Below, piece after piece: positions 57,951 to 64,000 of a stretch of 64,000 bases of DNA (position 1 is the stretch's first letter; each line of letters starts with the position of its first letter). The translations under genes were made by a program, and so were the position numbers. The stretch comes from Microbacterium gubbeenense DSM 15944 (GTDB taxonomy: Bacteria; Actinomycetota; Actinomycetes; Actinomycetales; Microbacteriaceae). Under the pieces are notes generated by a model that had not been told where the DNA came from, searched no databases, and saw only the letters and a list, made by a program, of their open reading frames with translations. The DNA lies in NCBI RefSeq assembly GCF_000422745.1, contig NZ_AUGQ01000005.1:1-64000 (forward strand). The letters run 5' to 3'.

Positions 57951-60581
57951 ATGACACCCGACTTCGCAATGACGCGTCGCACGTTCGGACATCTCGCCGG
58001 CATCACGGCCGCCGCGCTCGCCGTGACGACCTACGCCTCGCCCGCCTCGGCGACCTCGTCGTCCGCGCGGCCGACGCTGGAGGAGACCGAGGCGGCCGTG
58101 ATCGTCGACAACGGCCTCGTGCGCGTCGTGATCGACCGCTCCAACGGCCGCATGACGTCGCTCGTCTACGACGGAGTCGAGATGGTCGGCCGCGGCAACT
58201 ACGACATGAACGCCGCGCGCGAGGGCGCGTCGCTGCCGCTCCCGGGAGCCGACGACGGCATCGTCGTGCGCCGCGAGCAGGACTTCGTCGACGTCGCCTA
58301 TCACCATGCGCCCTCGAACGGCATGCCGTGCCACCTCGTGCGCCACCACATCATCCGCGCGGGCGAGCCGGGCATCCACCTCGCCTACAGCTACGACCAC
58401 CCGGCCGAGCTGCACGGGTTCCGCATCGACCAGCATCGCTACGTGTTCTACACGGCGGGCGGCGTCTTCACGCACGCGTCGGTTCCGGACGACGCGAACG
58501 CGACCGCGTGGCGCGACGCCGCCGCGCGCATGCCCACGCCCGCGGAGATGTCGAGCGGCCGCACCGTGATGGATGCGACGACGGACCTCGAGGGCACCGG
58601 ATCCGCATACCCGCGCCGGTACTACACGAAGTACGACTGGGCCGTGTACATGAAGGACCACTCCCTGCACGGCCTCTACGGCAGCGGGTACGGAATGTGG
58701 GCGGCCCTGCCGAACCTCGAGGCGTTCTCGGGCGGCCCCGTGCGTCAGGATCTCGTGCTGCATCAGAGGAACGACAGCCCCGTGCTGCTCGTCGAACCGC
58801 ACGCGACGCACTACGGCTCTCGCCCCGTGCGCGTTTCCTCCGGCGAGGCCTGGCAGAAGACGTACGGCCCGTACTACGTCCACCTCAACAAGGGATCGGA
58901 TCCTCGCGCGCTCCGGCAGGATGCGCTGACGAAGGCGCGCTTCGACGCGCACGCCGGCTTCTACGACCGCCTCGCGATCGAGGGTTGGACGCCGAAGCGC
59001 CAGCGCTCGCGCGTCATCGGCAAGGCGCACATTCCGGGCCTCCCCCTGCGCGACATCGTCGGATCCGTGGCCGTGCTGTCGGACAACCGCACGCCGATGC
59101 AGGACAGTGCGCTCGGCTACAACTACTGGTCCGAGGTCGGCCCCGGCGGCCACTTCTCGATCGCCGACGTGCGCCCGGGCACCTACCGCCTGACAATCTA
59201 CGGCGAGGGGATCTGGGGCGAGCACGTCATCGACGACGTCACGATCGACGCGGGCAGCGTCGTGCGGCTCGGCCGCATGGTGTGGGAGCAGGAGGTGAGC
59301 GGCGAGACGATCTTCCAGATCGGATCCCCGACGCGCGATTCGCGGGAGTTCCGCGGCGGGCGCGACTTCCGCCAGTACGGCCTGTTCCACTCGTACCGTG
59401 ATGAGTTCCCGGACGGGGTGACGTACGTCGTCGGGCAGAGCGACGACAACGACTGGAACTACATCCACTACCAGCGCGCGTACGAGATCTCCGCGCCGGA
59501 GGGCACGATCGTGCCGGAGAACGCCGAGGGCGTTCGCCTGTTCGACTTCGGCGGATCCGCCTCCCCTCTCGCCGCCGGGTACGAGCGGGTCGCGAACGAC
59601 ACGCTCTACTCGTCGGGCGGCGGGTTCGGGCTCGATCGCGCGACCGACTTCCGGGATCGCGACGCCGGCGGCGACCTGCAGCGCGACTTCATCGTCGGCG
59701 GCGCCACGTTCTTCGTCGACCTCCCCGACGGCGAATACGACGTGACGGTGATCTCGGGTGACGCGATCGCCGGCAACGCGACGACCGTCGCGATCGGATC
59801 TTCAGCCCCCGTGGCGCTCGACACGGCCACCGGCGAGTACGCGGTCCACACGCAGCGCGTCGCCGTCTCCGGCGGGCGCCTCGACGTGGTCGCGTCGGGT
59901 GACGGGCGGCTGAACGCCGTCGAGATCGTCGCGGTCGACGCCGCGATCCCCGTCCTCGACTCCCTGAGCGTCGACGGCAGCGACGTCACGCCGTCGTTCA
60001 GCGCGTTCCGCTCGGACTTCGCGGTCGATCTGCCGCACGATCGCGACACGGTGCGCGTCCGCGCCACGGCGCGCAGCGGATCCGTCGTGGACATCGACGG
60101 CGTGCGCGTGCCGGACGACGGGCTCGACGTCGCCGTCTCGGACGAGCACAACGTCATCGAGATCCGCGTGACGTCGCCCGGCGCCGCCGCGCCGTCGACG
60201 TACCGCCTGCACGTCACCCAGCAGGAGAAGCCCTGGCGGATCGTCTTCGGCCTCGACCAGCCGACCGCGGGCCGTCGCGCGACACTGACCGTGTGGCTCG
60301 CGGCATGGGCGATGGGATCCGCGCTGCCGATACCGGACGAGCAGAGCAACCTGACCATCCGCGTGAACGGCGAGCCGTTCGTGTGGACATTCGAGCCGGA
60401 CGACGCCCGCGGCGCGACCTATCGGAGCGGCCGCGGAGGGAGGAATTTCCACCGCGAGTTCACGTTCGATGCCGCACTGCTCACGCCGACCGACAACGTG
60501 ATCACGCTGCAGATCAATGAGGGCGCCGAGCACCTCTGGAACGAGGCAGCCTACGACGCGATCCGGCTCGAGCTCGCCTGA
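57951..60581 (+). CDS. Rhamnogalacturonan lyase (PL4-like), Tat-exported, with inserted domains
   Basis: An 876-residue secreted protein. The Tat signal is TRRTFGHL at 8-15, ending near SPASA. Residues about 40-345 are the PL4 catalytic beta-sandwich; about 346-445 the fn3-like domain (GLPLRDIVGSVAVLSDNR). About 446-508 is the first half of the PL4 CBM-like domain (FQIGSPTRDSREFRGG, FPDGVTYVVGQSDDNDWNY). About 527-662 is an inserted carbohydrate-binding-type domain (RLFDFGGSASPLAAGYERV). About 666-757 is a cadherin-like beta-sandwich. About 760-876 is the second half (WRIVFGLDQP, ATLTVWLAA, LTIRVNGEP). It would cut rhamnogalacturonan I by beta-elimination. ATG 57951 or 57969 may be the start. 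Confidence 0.85.
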   Translation: MTPDFAMTRRTFGHLAGITAAALAVTTYASPASATSSSARPTLEETEAAVIVDNGLVRVVIDRSNGRMTSLVYDGVEMVGRGNYDMNAAREGASLPLPGADDGIVVRREQDFVDVAYHHAPSNGMPCHLVRHHIIRAGEPGIHLAYSYDHPAELHGFRIDQHRYVFYTAGGVFTHASVPDDANATAWRDAAARMPTPAEMSSGRTVMDATTDLEGTGSAYPRRYYTKYDWAVYMKDHSLHGLYGSGYGMWAALPNLEAFSGGPVRQDLVLHQRNDSPVLLVEPHATHYGSRPVRVSSGEAWQKTYGPYYVHLNKGSDPRALRQDALTKARFDAHAGFYDRLAIEGWTPKRQRSRVIGKAHIPGLPLRDIVGSVAVLSDNRTPMQDSALGYNYWSEVGPGGHFSIADVRPGTYRLTIYGEGIWGEHVIDDVTIDAGSVVRLGRMVWEQEVSGETIFQIGSPTRDSREFRGGRDFRQYGLFHSYRDEFPDGVTYVVGQSDDNDWNYIHYQRAYEISAPEGTIVPENAEGVRLFDFGGSASPLAAGYERVANDTLYSSGGGFGLDRATDFRDRDAGGDLQRDFIVGGATFFVDLPDGEYDVTVISGDAIAGNATTVAIGSSAPVALDTATGEYAVHTQRVAVSGGRLDVVASGDGRLNAVEIVAVDAAIPVLDSLSVDGSDVTPSFSAFRSDFAVDLPHDRDTVRVRATARSGSVVDIDGVRVPDDGLDVAVSDEHNVIEIRVTSPGAAAPSTYRLHVTQQEKPWRIVFGLDQPTAGRRATLTVWLAAWAMGSALPIPDEQSNLTIRVNGEPFVWTFEPDDARGATYRSGRGGRNFHREFTFDAALLTPTDNVITLQINEGAEHLWNEAAYDAIRLELA

Positions 60582-60582
60582 G

Positions 60583-61050
60583 TCACACGTACTGGCGGAG
60601 CGCCTCGGAGACCGTGATGCGGTCGCGGTCGAAGCCGATGGCGCCCGTCAGGTGCTCGACGATGTCGGCCGTGGCGACGTAGCCACCGAGCAGGGTGATG
60701 TTCGTCTCGTGCGCCTCGTCGCCGCAGAGCATCTCGTCGGCGTAGGCGATTGCGGAGCGCGTCATCGCGACGCCCGGGCGGCACAGCTCGGCCGTTCCGG
60801 GGGCGCCGCGGCGCACGGAGCGGTCGAGCCAGGTCACGGTCATGCGCAGCGGCGCCTGCAGGGCGCAGATCCACGATGCGTCGGGAACCTCGATGAACAC
60901 GCGGCCCGACGCGCACATCGGCAGCGTCGCGAGGACCAGCTCGAGGTCGGCGAGCGAGCGCTCGTCGGCCACCACGAGGTGCTGCGCACGCGCGTGATGG
61001 TGCGAACGGCAGGCTGATTCGTCGTGGGAGGTGGCCGGGCGTGTTGTCAT
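60583..61050 (-). CDS. SIP-domain protein (siderophore-interacting C-terminal domain alone)
   Basis: A 155-residue protein that matches the NAD(P)H-binding C-terminal part of siderophore-interacting reductases (AQHLVVADERSLADLELVL, VFIEVPDAS, TWLDRS). The FAD-binding N-terminal half is missing and I see no neighbour that could supply it. It is likely to take part in iron release from ferric siderophores or heme. An iron box lies upstream. Convergent with the lyase gene, 1 bp apart. Confidence 0.8.
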   Translation of the reverse strand: MTTRPATSHDESACRSHHHARAQHLVVADERSLADLELVLATLPMCASGRVFIEVPDASWICALQAPLRMTVTWLDRSVRRGAPGTAELCRPGVAMTRSAIAYADEMLCGDEAHETNITLLGGYVATADIVEHLTGAIGFDRDRITVSEALRQYV

Positions 61051-61059
61051 AGTGGTTCC

Positions 61060-61095
61060 AGTGTACGCCCGGAAATGTAGGATCGCCTAACCTTG
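61060..61095 (-). promoter_or_regulatory. Promoter with DtxR/IdeR-type iron box
   Basis: CAAGGTTAGGCGATCCTAC (minus, 61077-61095) matches the iron-box consensus TTAGGTTAGGCTAACCTAA at 14 of 19 positions. A -10 box TACACT (61060-61065) lies 10 bp before the SIP-domain ATG. The box overlaps the expected -35, so iron-loaded repressor would block transcription. It also overlaps the last 9 bp of the upstream AhpD-like gene. Confidence 0.65.
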
Positions 61096-61551
61096 CCTGG
61101 ACGCGACCTCGTACCGCCCGGCGATCGCCTGGCGGTTGAACGCGTTGATGGCGATCGCCAGCCAGCTCACGCCGATGTACTCCTCCTCCGTCAGCACGGA
61201 GCCGACGCGGTTGTACACCTCGTCCGAGATCCCGTCCTGGTGGATCAGCGTGTGCGCCTCGGCGAGCTCGAGCGCCGCGCGCTCGCGCTCGGTGAACACC
61301 CCGCTGTCGCGCCACGCGGTGAGCTGCCCGAGCTCGTCCATCGTCACGCCGGCCTTCTCGGCCCGGTCCACGTGCACGCGCATGCAGTACGCGCAGCCGT
61401 TGATCTGCGAGCACCGCAGCTGCACGAGCTCCGTCAGCCTGTCGTCGAGGCCGTGCTCGCGCGCGTGAGCGCCGACCGCCTTCGAGAACTCCTGGAGTGC
61501 CTGGTAGACGCCCCGCGCCCGCCTCGCCAGATGTACGCGATTCTGAGTCAT
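61087..61551 (-). CDS. AhpD-like carboxymuconolactone decarboxylase family protein
   Basis: A 154-residue helical protein with the alkylhydroperoxidase motif CAYCMRVH (CxxC and His), typical of AhpD-like thiol enzymes that reduce peroxides or keep other thiols reduced. RCSQINGCAYC and the C-terminal INAFNRQAIAGRYEV are family features. No partner peroxiredoxin is adjacent. The stop lies inside the iron box of the next gene. Confidence 0.88.
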   Translation of the reverse strand: MTQNRVHLARRARGVYQALQEFSKAVGAHAREHGLDDRLTELVQLRCSQINGCAYCMRVHVDRAEKAGVTMDELGQLTAWRDSGVFTERERAALELAEAHTLIHQDGISDEVYNRVGSVLTEEEYIGVSWLAIAINAFNRQAIAGRYEVASRQG

Positions 61552-61751
61552 GAACGCACCCTACCGAGAGGAGGCGAAAATCGCGCGGAAAATCACACTG
61601 CACGCTCCTAGAAACTCACATGCGGCATTCTGCGCACTTCTGTCGCAATAGACTGTGCGTTATTCGATCTGATTTCGTCGCGGCCGCTCGCGACCGCCAC
61701 AATGGCACTGTTCGATACCCGCGAACGTCCCCTGCTCAAGGATCCCCCTCA
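61552..61751. other. 200-bp divergent intergenic region
   Basis: This gap between the AhpD-like gene and the alpha/beta hydrolase gene is less GC-rich around 61590-61690. It probably holds both promoters. I see no clear consensus boxes, no hairpin with a T-run and no coding frame with good support; an in-frame upstream ATG at 61620 has no ribosome binding site. Confidence 0.4.
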
Positions 61752-62651
61752 ATGACGACGCACGCCGACCTGAACGAGTTCTCCTTCCTCGCCGATGATG
61801 CCCGCGACCAGGGTGCGGAGGCGCCCGCCGCCGCGCGCGTTCAGCTCGAGCTGCCGGACGGCCGCGCCCTCAGCGCGATCCGGTACGGATCCGGCACGCC
61901 GAACGCGGTGTTCCTGCACGGCGCGGGCCTCAACGCGCACACCTGGGACCGCACCGTCATCGACCTCGGTGCCCCCGCCCTCTCGCTCGACCTCCCGGGG
62001 CACGGCGACTCGTCGTGGCGCACCGACGCCGATTACGCCCCCGAGACGATCGCGCCCGACGTCATCCGCGCGATCGAGGAGTGGGCGTCAGCGCCCATCA
62101 CGCTCGTCGGCCAGTCGCTCGGCGGCCTCACTGCCGCGCACGTCGCCTCCGCGCGCCCCGATCTCGTCTCGGACCTGATCCTCGTCGACATCGTGCCGGG
62201 GATCGGATCCGGCGGGCCGTCGCAGCTCTCCGCGTTCTACGCCCGGCTCGAGTTCGAATCCGTCGATGACGTCTTAGACCACGCCCTGGCGTTCGGCCTC
62301 GGCGGATCGCGGGACAAGGCGCTCCGCGGCGTGCTGCTGAACACGCGCACGCGCGAGGACGGCGTCGTCGAGTGGAAGCACCACCTCGCGCACGTGCTGT
62401 CCGAGAAGACCGAGGTGCCGCGCCTGCGCGACCACCACGACACCGACTGGGACGCGCTGCGCCGGGTCGCTCAGCCGATCACCCTCATCGCCGGATCCCG
62501 CGGCTACCTCGGCGACGACGACCTCGCCGCCTTCGCCGCGGCGCAGCCCGAGGCGCGCATCGTCACCGTCGACGCCACGCACAACGTGCAGGAGACGGCC
62601 CACCGCGACATCGCCGACCTCGTCCGTTCGACCCGTCCCGAAAGAACCTGA
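61752..62651 (+). CDS. Alpha/beta-hydrolase
   Basis: A 299-residue cytosolic alpha/beta-hydrolase. The oxyanion start is VFLHGAGLNAHTWD, the nucleophile lies in LVGQSLGGLTA, and the late histidine is in VDATHNVQETAHRD. The substrate is not clear. Start ATG 61752 has AAGGAT about 9 bp upstream. The ABC substrate-binding gene begins 3 bp after its stop, so the two are one transcription unit. Confidence 0.85.
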   Translation: MTTHADLNEFSFLADDARDQGAEAPAAARVQLELPDGRALSAIRYGSGTPNAVFLHGAGLNAHTWDRTVIDLGAPALSLDLPGHGDSSWRTDADYAPETIAPDVIRAIEEWASAPITLVGQSLGGLTAAHVASARPDLVSDLILVDIVPGIGSGGPSQLSAFYARLEFESVDDVLDHALAFGLGGSRDKALRGVLLNTRTREDGVVEWKHHLAHVLSEKTEVPRLRDHHDTDWDALRRVAQPITLIAGSRGYLGDDDLAAFAAAQPEARIVTVDATHNVQETAHRDIADLVRSTRPERT

Positions 62652-62654
62652 CCC

Positions 62655-64000
62655 ATGGTCTCCTTGCCCTCTCGCCGGATCGCTGCAGGATCCGTCCTCG
62701 CCGCCGGAGCGCTCGTTCTCGCCGGCTGCTCCGGATCGACGTCCCCTTCCGAGCCCTCCGGCGGGCCGGATCCGGACGCCACGCTCACCGTCGGCCTCGT
62801 GCTCGAGCCGACGAACCTCGACATCCGCCACACCTCCGGCGCCGCCCTCGAGCAGGCGCTGATCGAGAACGTCTACGAGGGCCTCGTCTCCCGCGGCGAT
62901 GACTCAGGCGTCGAGCCGGCTCTCGCGAGCGACTGGCAGGTCTCCGACGACGGGCTGACGTACACCTTCGAGCTGCAGGACGGCGTCACCTTCCACGACG
63001 GATCCGCCCTCACCGCGGACGACGTCGTGGCATCGCTCGACGACGTGCGCTCGGACGAATCGACGATCGGCTACGCCGACCTGCAGGTGATCGACACCCT
63101 CACGGCCGTCGACGACGCCACGGTCGAGGTCGCCCTCGCCGAGCCGAACCAGAACTTCCTGTTCACCCTGACCGGCCCCGCCGGCGTGATCCTCGATTCC
63201 GAGGACGAAACCGACCTGGCCACCGCGGCCAACGGCACGGGCCCGTTCACGCTCGCGAACTGGAGCCAGGGCGACAGCATCACGTTCGAGCGCAACGACG
63301 ATTACTGGGGCGAGAAGGCCGGCGTTGCGGAGGTCGTGTTCGCCTACATCCCCGAGGCGACCGCGCTCGTGAACGCGGGCCTCGACGGCTCGGTCGACGT
63401 GCTCACGGGCGTCGAATCCGACCTCGCCCCGCAGCTCGAGGACGCCTTCGAGGTGACCGAGGGCGAGACGACCGACAAGTTCATCCTCGCGTTCAACGAG
63501 CGGGCCGCTCCCCTCGACGACATCCGGGTGCGCGAGGCGCTGCGCCTCGCGATCGACCACGACGCGATCCTCGAGCGCGTCGGCGCGGGCGAGAAGCTGT
63601 TCGGGCCGATTCCTCCGCTCGATCCCGGCTACGAAGACCTCTCCGACACGATCTCGTTCGACCCCGACCGCGCGCGCGAGCTGCTCGCCGAGGCGGGCGC
63701 CGAGGACCTCGAGCTGACGATGACCGTCTCGAACACGTACCCCACGTACTTCTCGACGCTGCTCGTGTCGATGTTCGACGACATCGGCGTGACGCTCGAC
63801 GTCGAGCCCGTCGAGTTCTCGACCTGGCTCAACGACGTATACACGAACCGCGATTACGAGCTGAGCTTCGTCAATCACGTCGAGCCGCGCGACTTCAACT
63901 CGTGGGCGAACCCCGACTACTACTACGCACTCGCCGACAACGACGCGTTCACCGAAGTGCAGTCGCTCTACGTCGACGCGATGCGCGAGACGGATCCCGA
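62655..64000 (+). CDS. ABC transporter substrate-binding lipoprotein, peptide/nickel type (partial)
   Basis: At least 448 residues before the window ends. The signal peptide RRIAAGSVLAAGALVLAGCS contains the lipobox LAGC. The SBP_bac_5 core follows: ASDWQVSDDGLTYTFELQDG, TFHDGSALTADDVVASL, ANGTGPFTLANW and RVREALRLAIDHDAI. It catches peptides, oligosaccharides or similar solutes outside the cell for an ABC importer. The permease and ATPase genes would be expected just past the window. The preceding hydrolase may act on the imported compound. Confidence 0.92.
   Translation, partial: MVSLPSRRIAAGSVLAAGALVLAGCSGSTSPSEPSGGPDPDATLTVGLVLEPTNLDIRHTSGAALEQALIENVYEGLVSRGDDSGVEPALASDWQVSDDGLTYTFELQDGVTFHDGSALTADDVVASLDDVRSDESTIGYADLQVIDTLTAVDDATVEVALAEPNQNFLFTLTGPAGVILDSEDETDLATAANGTGPFTLANWSQGDSITFERNDDYWGEKAGVAEVVFAYIPEATALVNAGLDGSVDVLTGVESDLAPQLEDAFEVTEGETTDKFILAFNERAAPLDDIRVREALRLAIDHDAILERVGAGEKLFGPIPPLDPGYEDLSDTISFDPDRARELLAEAGAEDLELTMTVSNTYPTYFSTLLVSMFDDIGVTLDVEPVEFSTWLNDVYTNRDYELSFVNHVEPRDFNSWANPDYYYALADNDAFTEVQSLYVDAMRETDP

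Noticed and set aside
62904..63878. Minus-strand frame of 324 codons at the right end
   Set aside because: It is antisense to the ABC substrate-binding gene, which has a signal peptide, lipobox and SBP motifs and runs through the window edge.

Overview
The window is high-GC DNA from an actinobacterium, almost certainly a member of the Microbacteriaceae and probably Microbacterium. The evidence is the gene order (argS-lysA-hom-thrB-rho-prfA, then prmC-sua5-wecA-atpI-like-atpBEFHAGDC), the very short ATP synthase epsilon subunit, frequent GTG starts, ATGA/GTGA overlaps between genes, and start codons that look leaderless. Most of the window is ordinary chromosomal core. It carries one small mobile-element scar, several inserted blocks, and a catabolic locus near the right end.

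Layout. 1-1750: an IS256-type transposase end and a complete IS3-type element (299-1566, 3-bp target duplication, transposase orfB broken by a one-base deletion). They lie beside a truncated reading frame and tRNA-Thr. 1964-5946 (minus): secreted tripeptidyl aminopeptidase-like lipoprotein, DNA polymerase III delta', ispG. 6005-10623 (plus): a trp-type attenuator with a Trp-Trp leader peptide, a fused anthranilate synthase (TrpEG), a phytoene-desaturase-like flavoprotein and a quinone oxidoreductase-like protein. 10652-15686 (minus): rseP-like site-2 protease, a MurE-like ligase, dxr, and a two-domain FKBP lipoprotein. 15786-18032: plsC, OsmC, asparaginase. 18042-23494 (minus): a stand-alone EccC/FtsK-like ATPase, a PP2C phosphatase, a Pro/Gln-rich membrane protein, YaaA. 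23567-31521 (minus): the complete F1Fo ATP synthase operon preceded by two tandem AtpI-like paralogues. 31511-34291: wecA, sua5, prmC. 34420-37537: cysK, cysE and an amidase, placed between prmC and prfA. 37594-46524: prfA, rho, thrB, hom, lysA, argS. 46559-51724: SGNH lipoprotein, cupin, two tiny membrane proteins, tRNA-Arg, a four-copy palindromic repeat, YcnI plus a histidine-rich membrane protein, trmB, DUF3097. 51827-54691: TPM-domain/coiled-coil membrane protein with PspA, closed by a strong terminator. 54717-55535: arginase-family protein. 55545-60581: alpha-L-fucosidase, LacI-type regulator and a Tat-exported rhamnogalacturonan lyase around a clear LacI-type operator. 60583-64000: an iron-box-controlled SIP-domain protein, an AhpD-like protein, an alpha/beta hydrolase and a peptide-type ABC substrate-binding lipoprotein that runs off the window.

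How the genes work together. The hom-thrB-lysA genes and cysK-cysE supply aspartate-family amino acids and cysteine. Dxr and IspG are two steps of the MEP isoprenoid pathway. The 55.5-60.6 kb block looks like a small pectin (rhamnogalacturonan) utilisation locus under one repressor. TPM plus PspA looks like an envelope-stress pair. No CRISPR array, prophage or restriction system was seen. The most noteworthy items are the rhamnogalacturonan lyase whose C-terminal domain is split by two inserted domains, the trp attenuator, the tandem AtpI paralogues, the orphan EccC-like ATPase with PP2C, the four-copy palindromic repeat next to tRNA-Arg, and the strong excess of GGATCC.
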